Both the position numbers and the translations under genes were made by a program. 64,000 nucleotides of DNA from Caprella mutica (Eukaryota > Arthropoda > Malacostraca > Amphipoda > Caprellidae), in NCBI GenBank assembly GCA_947561585.1, contig CANNZV010001853.1:163922-227921 (forward strand). The letters run 5' to 3'. Each line of letters begins with the position of its first letter. Positions within the stretch are counted from its first letter, which is position 1. Shown piece by piece: positions 53,401 to 64,000 of this stretch. A model generated the notes under the pieces. That model saw only the letters and a program-made list of their open reading frames with translations, searched no databases and was not told the DNA's origin.

Positions 53401-56400
53401 TACTGCATAGGATACATCTACTGCAAAGAATCTATCTACAGCAAAGAATCTATCTTCAGCAAAGAATCTATCTACAGCAAAGGATCTATTTACAGCAAAG
53501 GATCTGTTCTACAGCAAAGGATCTATCTACAGTAAAGGATGTATCTACAGTCAAGGATTTATCTACTGCAAAGGATCTCTCAACAGCATAGGATCAATCT
53601 AAAATTAATTATCTACCTTAAGCAAAGGATCTATCAACAGTAAAGGATCTATCTTAAGCCAATGATCTATCTACAGCAAAGGATCTATTTGCAACAGCAG
53701 AACTTTATACAGCAAAGGATCTATCAACAGCAAAGGATCCATCTACAGCAAAGTGATCTATCTTCAGTAAGGGATCTATCTACAGCAAAGAATCTGTCAT
53801 CACCAAAGGATCTTTCTACAACGCAGGATCTGTCAACAGCAAAGGATCAATCTATAGCAAAAGATCTATTTACAACAAAAGTTCAATCTACAGCATAAAA
53901 TCTATCTACAGCAAAGGATCTATCTACAGCAACGGATCTATCTACAGGAAAGAATCTATCTAAAGCAAAGGATCTATTAACAATAAAGGAGCTATCTACA
54001 GCAAAAGATCTATCAACAATTAGGGATCTATCTGCAGCAAAGAATCTATCTACAGCAAAGGATCTATCTTCAGCAAAGGATCTATCTACAGCAAAGTGAT
54101 CTATCTACAGTGTGGGATCGATCTACAGCAAATGATCTATCTACAGCAAAGTTTTCTATCTACAGCAGAGGATCTATCTACAGCAAAGGATCTATTTACA
54201 GCAGAAGATCTTTCTACAACAGAGGATCTTTCTACGGCAAATGATCTATCTACAGCGAAGGATCTATTTACAGAATGGGATCTATCTACAGCAACTGTTT
54301 TATCTACAATAAAAGATCTATCTACAGAAAAGGATCTATTTACAGAAAAGGATCTATCTACAGTAAAGGATTTATCTACAGCAAATTATCTATCTACAAC
54401 GAACGATTTATCTACAGCAAAGGATCTATCTACATATAAGGATCCATCTACACTCTACAGCAAAGGATCTATCTACAGTAAAGGATCTATCTACAGCAAA
54501 GGACCTATCTACGGTAAAGGATCTATCTACCTCATATGATCAATCCACAGCAAGGGATCTATCTACAGCAAAGGATCTAATTACAGTAAAGGAGCTATCT
54601 ACAGCAAAAGATCTATCTACAATAAGGGATCTATCTTCAGCAAAAGATATATCTACAGCAAATGATCTGTCTACACCAAAGGATCTTTCTACAGCGCAGG
54701 ATCTGTCAACAGCAAAGGATAAATCTATAACAAAAGATCTATTTACAACAAAAGTTCTATTTACAGCAATGGATCTATCTACAGCAAAGGATCTATTTAC
54801 AGTAAAGGATCTATCTTCAGCAAAGGATCTATCTACAGCAAAGTGATCTATCTACAGTAAGGGATCTTTCTACAGCAAAGAATCTATCTACACTATAGGA
54901 TCTTTCTACAGCGAAAGATCTTTCTACAGCAGAGGATCTTTCTAAAGCAAAGGATCTATCTACAGCAAAGGATCTATTTACAGTATGGGATCTATCTACA
55001 ACAACGGTTTTATCTACAATAAAAGATCTATCTACACAAAAGGATCTATCCACAGCGAAGAATCTATTTAAAGCAAAGGATCCATCTACAGCAAAGGATC
55101 TATCTATAGTGAAGGATCTATCTACTGCAAAGGAACTGTCTACAGCAAAGGATCTATCTACAACAAAGAATCTATCTACAGCAAAGGATCAATCTAGAGC
55201 AAAGTATCTATCTACAGTAAAGGGACTACATAAAGCAAAGGATCTATCTACAGGAAAGGATCTATCTACAGCAAAGGATCTATTTACAGTAAAGGAGCTA
55301 TCTACAGCAAAAGATCTATCAACACTGAGGGATCTATCTGCAGCAAAGGATCTATCTGCAGCAAAGGATCTATTTTCAGCAAAGGATCTTTATACAGCAT
55401 AGGATCTATGTACAATAATGGATCTATCTACTGCATAGGATACATCAACTGCAAAGAATCTATCTACAGCAAAGAATCTATCTTCAGAAAAGAATCTATC
55501 AACGAAAAAGGATCTATCTACAACAAAGGATCTATCTACAGCAATGGATCAATCTACAGCAAAGGATTTTTCTACAGTAAAAGAACCATCTACAGCAAAG
55601 GATCCATCTACAGCAAAGGATTTATCTACAGCAAAGGATCCATCTACAGCAAAGGATCTATCTCAGCAAAGGATCTTTCTACAGAATAGGATCTATCTAC
55701 AGCAAAGGATCTATCCACAATATGTGATCTATTCACAGCAAAAGATCTATCTACAGCAAAGGATCTATCTACAGCAAATGATCAATCTATAGCAAAGGAT
55801 ATATCTACAGTAAAGGAACTCAATACAGCCATAGGATATATTTACAGCAAAGGATCTATCTACAACAAAGGATCTATCTACAGCAATGGATCTATCTACA
55901 GCAAAGGATCTATCTACAACAAAGGATCTATCCACAGTAAAGGATCTATCTACAACAAAGGATCTATCTACAACAACCGATTTATCTACAGCAAAGGATC
56001 TATCTACAGCAAAGGATCCATCTACAGCAAAGGATCTATCTACAGTTAAGGATCTATCTACTGCAAAGGATCTGTCTTCAGCAAAGGATCTATCTACAAC
56101 AAAGAAACTATTTACAACAAAGAATCCATGTTCAGCAAATAATCTATCTACAGCAAATGATCTATCTACAGCAAAGGATCAATCTACAGCAAAGGATCAA
56201 TTTACAGCAAATAATCTATCTACAGTAATGGGACTATATACAACAAAGGATCCATCTAAAGTTGAGGATCTATCAACAGCAGAAGATCAATCTTTAACAA
56301 AAGATCTATTTATAACAAAAGTTCTATCTACAGCAAAGAATCTATCTACAGCAAAGGATCTACCTACAGGAAAGGATCTATCTACAGCAAAGGATTTACA

Positions 56401-59400
56401 GTAAAGGAGCTATCTACAGCAAGAGATCTATAAACAATGAAGGATCTATCTTCAGCAAAGGATCTATCTACATCAAAGGATCTATCCTCAGCAAAGTATC
56501 TTAATACAGCATAGGATCTATGTACAGTAATGGATCTATCTACTGCATAGGATACATCTACTGCAAAGAATCTATCTACAGCAAAGAATCTATCTTCAGC
56601 AAAGAATCTATCTACAGCAAAGGATCTATCTACAGCAAAGGATCTGTTCTACAGAAAAGGATCTATCTACAGCAAAGGATCTATCTACAGTCAAGGATTT
56701 ATCTACTGCAAAGGATCTCTCTACAGCATAGGATCAATCTAAAGTTAAGGATCTACCTTAAGCAAGGGATCTATCAACAGCAAAGGATCTATCTAAAGCC
56801 AATGATCTATCTACAACAAAGGATCTATTTGCAACAGCAGAACTTTATACAGCAAAGGATCTATCTACAGCAAAGGATCTATCTTCAGCAAAATGATCTA
56901 TCTTCAGTAAGGGATCTATCTACAGCAAAGAATCCATATACAGCAAAGGATCTATCTTCAGCAAAGGATCTATCTACAGCAAAGTGATCTATCTACAGTG
57001 GGGGATCGATCTACAGCAAATGATCTATCTACAGCAAAGTGTTCCATCTACAGCAGAGGATCTATCTACAGCAAAGGATCTATTTACAGCAGAAGATCTT
57101 TCTACAGCAGAGGATCTATTTGCAGTAGAAAATCTTTCTACAGCAGAGGATCTTTCTACGGCAAATGATCTATCTACAGCAAAGAATCTATTTACAGAAT
57201 GGGATCTATCTACAGCAACTGTTTTATCTACAATAAAAGATCTATCTGCAGAAAAGGATCTATCTACAGCAAATTATCTATCTACAACGAACGATTTATC
57301 TACAGCAAAGGATCTATCTACATATAAGGATCCATCTACAGCAAATGATCTATCTACAGTAAAAGTTCTATCTACAGCAAAGGACCTATCTACAGTAAAG
57401 GATCTATCTACCTCATATGATCAATCCACAGCAAGGGATCTATCTACAGCAAAGGATCTATTTACAGTAAAGGAGCTCTCTACAGCAAAAGATCTATCTA
57501 CAATAAGGGATCTATCTTCAGCAAAGGATATATCTACAGCAAATGATCTATCTTCAGCAAAGTTTCTTTCTACAGCATAAGATCTATCGACAGTAAAGGA
57601 TCTATCTACAATAAGTGATCTATCAACATCAAAGGATCTATCTACAGCAAAAGATCTATCTACAGCAAAGGATCCATCTACAGCAAAGGATTTATCTACA
57701 GCAAAGGATCCATCTACAGCAAAGGATCTATCTCAGCAAAGGATCTTTTTACAGAATAGGATCTATCTACAGCAAAGGATCTATCCACAATATGTGATCT
57801 ATTCACAGCAAAAGATCTATCTACAGCAAAGGATCTATCTACAGCAAATGATCAATCTATAGCAAAGGATATATCTACAGTAAAGGAACTCTATACAGCC
57901 ATAGGATCCATTTACAGCAAAGGATATATCTACAGTAAAGGAACTCTATACAGCCATAGGATCCATTTACAGCAAAGGATCTATCTACAAACAAGGTTCT
58001 ATCTACAGCAAAGGATCTATTTATAGCAGAGAATCTTTCTACAGCAAGAGATCTACTACAGCAAAGGATCTATCTTCAGCAAAGGATCTATTTACAGCAA
58101 AGGATCTATCTAAAACAAAGGACCTATCTACAGCAAGGGATCTATTTACAGCGAAGGATCAATCTACAACAAAGGATCTATCTACAGCAAAGGATCTATC
58201 TACAGCAAAGGATCTATCTACAGCAAAGGATCTTTCTACAGTCAAGGATTTATCTACTGCAAAGGATCTCTCTACAGCAAAGGATCAATCTACATTTAAG
58301 GATCTATCTCAAGCAAAAGATTTATCTACAGCAAAGGATCTATCTACAGCAAAGTGATCTATCTACAGCAAAGTGATCTATCTACAGTAAGGGATCTATC
58401 TACAGCAAAGAATCTTTGTACACTATAGGATCTTTCTACAGCGAAAGATCTTTCTACAGCAGAGGATCTTTCTACAGCAAAGGATCTATCTACAGCAAAG
58501 GATCTATTTACAGTATGGGATCTATCTACAACAACGGTTTTATCTACAATAAAAGATCTATCTACAGAAAAGGATCTATCTACAGCGAAGAATCTATCTA
58601 AAGCAAAGGATCCATCTACAGCAAAGAATCTATCTACAGTAAAGGATCTATCTACTGCAAAGGAACTGTCTACAGCAAAGGATCTATCTACAACAAAGAA
58701 TCTATCTACAGCAAAGAATCTATGTTCAGCAAATAATCTATCTACAGCAAATGATCTATCTACAGCAAAGGATAAATCTACAGCAAAGGATCAATCTACA
58801 GCAAATAATCTATCTACAGTAAAGGGACTATATACAGCAAAGGATCTATCTACAGCAAAGGATCTATCTACAACAAAGGATCAATCTACAGTAAAGGATC
58901 TATCTACAACAAAGGATCTATCTACAACAACCGATTTATCTACAGCAAAGGATCTATCTACAGCAAAGGATCCATCTACAGCCAAGGATCTATCTACAGT
59001 AAAGGATCTATCTACTGCAAAGGATCTGTCTTCAGCAAAGGATCTATCTACAACAAAGAAACTATTTACAACAAAGAATCCATGTTCAGCAAATAATCTA
59101 TCTACAGCAAATGATCTATCTACAGCAAAGGATCAATCTACAGCAAAGGATCAATCTACTGCAAATAATCTATCTACAGTAAAGGGACTATATACAACAA
59201 AGGATCCATCTAAAGTTGAGGATCTATCAACAGCAAAGGATCAATCTATAACAAAAGATCTATTTATAACAAAAGTTCTATCTACAGCAAAGAATCAATC
59301 TACAGCAAAGGATCTATCTACAGGAAAGGATCTATCTACAGCAAAGGATTTATAGTAAAGGAGCTATCTACAGCAAGAGATCTATCAACAATGAAGGATC

Positions 59401-61795
59401 TATCTTCAGCAAAGGATCTATCTACATCAAAGGATCTATCCTCAGCAAAGTATCTTAATACAGCATAGGAACTATGTACAGTAATGGATCTATCTACTGC
59501 ATAGGATACATCTACTGCAAAGAATCTATCTACAGCAAAGAATCTATCTTCAGCAATGAATCTATCTACAGCAAAGGATCTATCTACAGCAAAGGATCTG
59601 TTCTACAGAAAAGGATCCATCTACAGCAAAGGATCTATCTACAGTCAAGGATTTATCTACTGCAAAGGATCTCTCTACAGCATAGGATCAATCTAAAGTT
59701 AAGGATCTACCTTAAGAAAAGGATCTATCAACAGCAAAGGATCTATCTGAAGCCAATGATCTATCTACAACAAAGGATCTATTTGCAACAGCAGAACTTT
59801 ATACAGCAAAGGATCTATCTACAGCAAAGGATCTATCTTCAGCAAAGTGATCTATCTTCAGTAAGGGATCTATCTACAGCAAAGAATCTGTCTTCACCAA
59901 AGGATCTTTCTACAACGCAGGATCTGTCAACAGCAAAGAATCAATCTATAGCAAAAGATCTATTTACAACAAAAGTTCAATCTACAACAAAAAATCTATC
60001 TACAGCAAAGGATCTATCTACAGCAAAGGATCTATCTACAGGAAAGGATCTATCTAAGGCAAAGGATCTATTAACAGTGAAGGAGCTATCTACAGCAAAA
60101 GATCTATCAACAATAAGGGATCTATCAGCAGCAAAGAATCCATCTACAGCAAAGTGATCTATCTACAGTGGGGGATCGATCTACAGCAAATGATCTATCT
60201 GCAGCAAAGTGTTCCATCTACTGCAGAGGATCTCTCTACAGCAAAGGATCTATTTACAGCAGAAGATCTTTCCACAGCAACTGTTTTATCTACAATAAAA
60301 GATCTATCTGCAGAAAAGGATCTATTTATAGCAAATTATCTATCTACAACGAACGATTCATCTACAGCAAAGGATCTATCTACATATAAGGATCCATCTA
60401 CAGCAAATGATCTATCTACAGTAAAAGTTCTATCTACAGCAAAGGACCTATCTACAGTAAAGGATCTATCTACCTCAAATGATCAATCCACAGCAAGGGA
60501 TCTATCTACAGCAAAGGATCTATTTACAGTTAAGAAGCTCTCTACAGCAAAAGATCTATCTACAATGAGGGATCTATCTTCAGCAAAGGATATATCTACA
60601 GCAAATGATCTATCTTCAGCAAAGGTTCTTTCTACAGCATAAGATCTATCGACAGTAAAGGATCTATCTACAATAATTGATCTATCAACATCAAAGGATC
60701 TATCTACAGCAAAAGATCTATCTACAGCATAGGATCTATCTAAAGCAATGGATCTATCTACAGTAAAAGATCTTTTTGCAGCAAAGGATAAATCTACAGC
60801 AAAGGATCTTTTTACAGCGAAGGATCGATCTACAGCATAGGATCCATCTACAGCAAAGGATCCATCTACAGCAAAGGATCTATTTACAGTAAAGGAGCTA
60901 TCTACAGCAAAAAATCTATCAACACTGAGGGATCTATCTGCAGCAAAGGATCTATTTACAGTAAAGGAGCTATCTACAGCAAAAAATCTATCAACACTGA
61001 GGGATCTATCCGCAGCAAAGGATCTATCTACAGCAAAGGATCTATTTTCAGCAAAGGATCTTTATACAGCTTAGGATCTTTGTACAATAATGGATCTATC
61101 TACTGCATAGGATACATATACTGCAAAGAATCTATCTACAGCAAAGAATCTATCTTCAGCAAAGAATCTATCAACAGAAAAGGATCTATCTACAACAAAG
61201 GATCTATCTACAGCAATGGATCAATCTACAGCAAAGAATTTATCTACTGCAAAGGATCTCTCTACAACAAAGGATCTATCTACAGTCAAGGATTTATCCA
61301 CTGCAAAGGATCTCTCTACAGCAAAGGATCAATCTACATTTAAGGATCTATCTTAAGCAAAGGTTTTATCTACAGCAAGGGATCTATCTACAACAAAGAA
61401 ACTATTTACAACAAAGAATCCATGTTCAGCAAATAATCTATCTACATCAAATGATCTATCTACAGCAAAGGATAAATCTACAGCAAAGGATCTTTCTACA
61501 GGAAACGATCTATCTACAGCAAAGGATCTATTTACAGTAAAGGAGCTATCTACAGCAAGAGATCTATCAACAATGAAGGATCTATCTTCAGCAAAGGATC
61601 TACCTACATCAAAGGATCTATCCTCAGCAAAGTATCTTAATACAGCATAGGATCTATGTACAGTAATGGATCTATCTACTGCATAGGATACATCTACTGC
61701 AAAGAATCTATCTACAGCAAAAAATCTATCTTCAGCATAGAATCTATCTACAGCAAAGGATCTATCTACAGCAAAGGATCTGTTCTACAGCAAAG
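50471..61795. repeat. 18-bp minisatellite, mixed higher-order structure
   Basis: Satellite throughout, with no gene or RNA gene seen. It contains diverged copies of blocks described elsewhere: the GTACAATAATGG block at about 50530, 55405 and 61080; the block with CAGTGTGGGATCG near 54110 (relative of 30514 and 34254); and the block with CAGTGGGGGATCG near 56995 and 60167. A doubled CTCTATACAGCCATAGGATCC set lies near 57890-57970. The segment 51315-52340 is an older relative of the 1011-bp repeat at the right end. Confidence 0.9.
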
Positions 61796-62815
61796 GATCT
61801 ATCTACAGCAAAGGATGTATCTACAGTCAAGGATTTATCTACTGCAAAGGATCTCTCAACAGCATAGGATCAATATAAAGTTAAGAATCTACCTTAAGCA
61901 AAGGATCTATCAACAGCAAAGGATCTATCTAAAGCCAATGATCTATCTACAACAAAGGATCTATTTGCAACAGCAGAATTTTATACAGCAAAGGATTTAT
62001 CTACAGCAAAGGATCTATCTACAGCAAAGTGATCTATCTTCAGTAAGGGATCTATCTACAGCAAAGAATCCCTCTTCACCAAAGGATCTTTCTACAACGC
62101 AGGATCTGTCAACAGCAAAGGATCAATCTATAGCAAAAGATCTATTTACAACAAAAGTTCAATCCACAGCAAAAAATCTATTTACAACAAAAGTTCAATC
62201 TACAGCAAAAAATCTATCTACAGCAAAGGATCTATCTAAAGCAAAGGATCTATTAACAGTAAAGGAGCTATCTACAGCAAAAGATCTATCAACAATAAGG
62301 GATCTATCTGCAGCAAAGAATCTATCTACAGCAAAGGATCTATTTTCAGCAAAGGATCTATCTACAGCAAAGTGATCTGTCTACACCAAAGGATCTTTCT
62401 ACAGCGCAGGATCTGTCAACAGCAAAGGATCAATCTATAGCAAAAGATATATTTACAACGAAAGTTCTATCTACAGCAAAGGATCTATCTACAGCAAAGG
62501 ATCTATCTTCAGCGAAGGATCTATCTACAGCAAAGTGATCTATCTACAGTAAGGGATCTATCTACAGCAAAGAATCTATCTACACTATAGGAGCTTTCTA
62601 CAGCGAAAGATCTTCCTACAGCAGAGGATCTTTCTACAGCAAAGGATCTATCTACAGCTAAGGATCTATTTACAGTATGGGATCTATCTACAATAACGGT
62701 TTTATCTACAATAAAAGATCTATCTACAGAAAAGGATCTATCTACAGCGAGGAATCTATCTGCAGTAAAGGATCTATCTACTGCAAAGGAACTGTCTTCA
62801 GCAAGGGATCTATCT
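61796..62815. repeat. 1011-bp satellite tandem repeat, copy 1
   Basis: Repeats at an offset of 1011 bp, starting near GGATGTATCTACAGTCAAGG (61813 and 62824). I found no difference in the lines compared, including rare variants such as GATCAATATAAAG, GCAGAATTTTATAC, GAATCCCTC and TATAGGAGC. The period is 56 monomers plus 3 bp. Confidence 0.88.
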
Positions 62816-63828
62816 ACAGCAAAGGATGTATCTACAGTCAAGGATTTATCTACTGCAAAGGATCTCTCAACAGCATAGGATCAATATAAAGTTAAGAATC
62901 TACCTTAAGCAAAGGATCTATCAACAGCAAAGGATCTATCTAAAGCCAATGATCTATCTACAACAAAGGATCTATTTGCAACAGCAGAATTTTATACAGC
63001 AAAGGATTTATCTACAGCAAAGGATCTATCTACAGCAAAGTGATCTATCTTCAGTAAGGGATCTATCTACAGCAAAGAATCCCTCTTCACCAAAGGATCT
63101 TTCTACAACGCAGGATCTGTCAACAGCAAAGGATCAATCTATAGCAAAAGATCTATTTACAACAAAAGTTCAATCCACAGCAAAAAATCTATTTACAACA
63201 AAAGTTCAATCTACAGCAAAAAATCTATCTACAGCAAAGGATCTATCTAAAGCAAAGGATCTATTAACAGTAAAGGAGCTATCTACAGCAAAAGATCTAT
63301 CAACAATAAGGGATCTATCTGCAGCAAAGAATCTATCTACAGCAAAGGATCTATTTTCAGCAAAGGATCTATCTACAGCAAAGTGATCTGTCTACACCAA
63401 AGGATCTTTCTACAGCGCAGGATCTGTCAACAGCAAAGGATCAATCTATAGCAAAAGATATATTTACAACGAAAGTTCTATCTACAGCAAAGGATCTATC
63501 TACAGCAAAGGATCTATCTTCAGCGAAGGATCTATCTACAGCAAAGTGATCTATCTACAGTAAGGGATCTATCTACAGCAAAGAATCTATCTACACTATA
63601 GGAGCTTTCTACAGCGAAAGATCTTCCTACAGCAGAGGATCTTTCTACAGCAAAGGATCTATCTACAGCTAAGGATCTATTTACAGTATGGGATCTATCT
63701 ACAATAACGGTTTTATCTACAATAAAAGATCTATCTACAGAAAAGGATCTATCTACAGCGAGGAATCTATCTGCAGTAAAGGATCTATCTACTGCAAAGG
63801 AACTGTCTTCAGCAAGGGATCTATCTAC
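62816..63828. repeat. 1011-bp satellite tandem repeat, copy 2
   Basis: Tandem partner of the preceding repeat. The match stops near 63828, where the sequence changes to CAACGAAGAATC. The rest of the window to 64000 is ordinary 18-bp satellite with no end of the array in sight. Confidence 0.88.
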
Positions 63829-64000
63829 AACGAAGAATCTATCTACAGCAAAGAATCTATGTTCAGCAAATAATCTATCTACAGCAAAGGTTTTATCTAC
63901 AGTAAAGGATCTATCTACAAAAAAGGATCTATCTACAGAAAAGGTTCTATCTACAGCGAAGAATCTATCTACAACAAAGGATCTATCTACAGCAAATGAT
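63829..64000. repeat. 18-bp minisatellite, right edge of window
   Basis: Ordinary 18-bp monomers up to the last base, so the array continues beyond the window. No gene is seen. Confidence 0.95.

Noticed and set aside
4804..63873. Dozens of open frames of 60-260 codons read as hexapeptide-repeat proteins
   Set aside because: They overlap each other in up to four frames, begin and end at random monomer variants, switch register at indel monomers, and show no non-repeat domain, so I treat them as shadows of the satellite.
1..64000. CRISPR array
   Set aside because: Repeats are 18 bp, contiguous and degenerate with no unique spacers; the embedded retroelement and overall form are eukaryotic satellite.
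1..64000. Telomeric repeats
   Set aside because: The 18-bp unit does not resemble short G-rich telomere repeats and no such run is seen; subtelomeric location remains possible but unproved.

Overview
The window is almost entirely one tandem-repeat array of a degenerate 18-bp unit, GGATCTATCTACAGCAAA. It runs from base 1 to base 64000 and continues past both ends. The only non-satellite DNA is about 3.46 kb at 1347-4805, which I identify as a decayed Penelope-like retroelement (PLE) with an endonuclease. I see no host protein gene, tRNA, rRNA or CRISPR array. A long, pure minisatellite hosting a PLE points to a eukaryotic nuclear chromosome in a satellite, subtelomeric or pericentromeric setting.

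The retroelement lies on the minus strand. It carries a reverse transcriptase (KGNA, RPIVS, YDVKSLFT, PMGSP, YVDD motifs) followed by a GIY-YIG endonuclease with the PLE-type CxxC knuckle. A 5'-truncated second copy (end of the RT plus endonuclease) sits head-to-head on the plus strand, so the element is flanked by two inverted arms of about 1 kb (1383-2407 and 3765-4805). The left end has a 36-bp tail that the right arm lacks. A 13-bp target-site duplication (GATTTATCTACTG) brackets the element, and other copies of the same satellite variant in the window serve as empty sites that confirm it.

The most notable observation is about the genetic code. In the standard code the PLE reading frame is broken by about 30 stop codons. 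All of them are TAA or TAG, the frame holds for about 550 codons without a frameshift, no in-frame TGA occurs in the minus copy, and both arms end at the same TGA. Reading TAA/TAG as glutamine gives a coherent PLE protein. This suggests the host, or the element's source genome, uses a code of the type known in many ciliates, hexamitid diplomonads and some oxymonads, among others. I cannot choose between these lineages from this window. The element is still dead: the minus copy has a 17-bp deletion between RT and endonuclease, and the plus arm has a 1-bp deletion, a TGA and a changed endonuclease core.

The satellite is organised in higher-order repeats built by repeated segmental tandem duplication. 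A 9181-bp block occurs twice almost without change (9101-18281 and 18282-27462). A 1656-bp block (exactly 92 monomers) occurs six times. Further pairs have periods of 3740, 1746 and 1011 bp. A block of about 1 kb recurs four times between 44.2 and 59.4 kb, and 72/90-bp mini-repeats occur near 50.2 and 60.9 kb. Because 18 is divisible by three, all three plus frames (DLSTAK, QQRIYL and SKGSIY hexapeptides) and one minus frame (FAVDRS) stay open for long stretches. I regard these as by-products of the repeat rather than genes.
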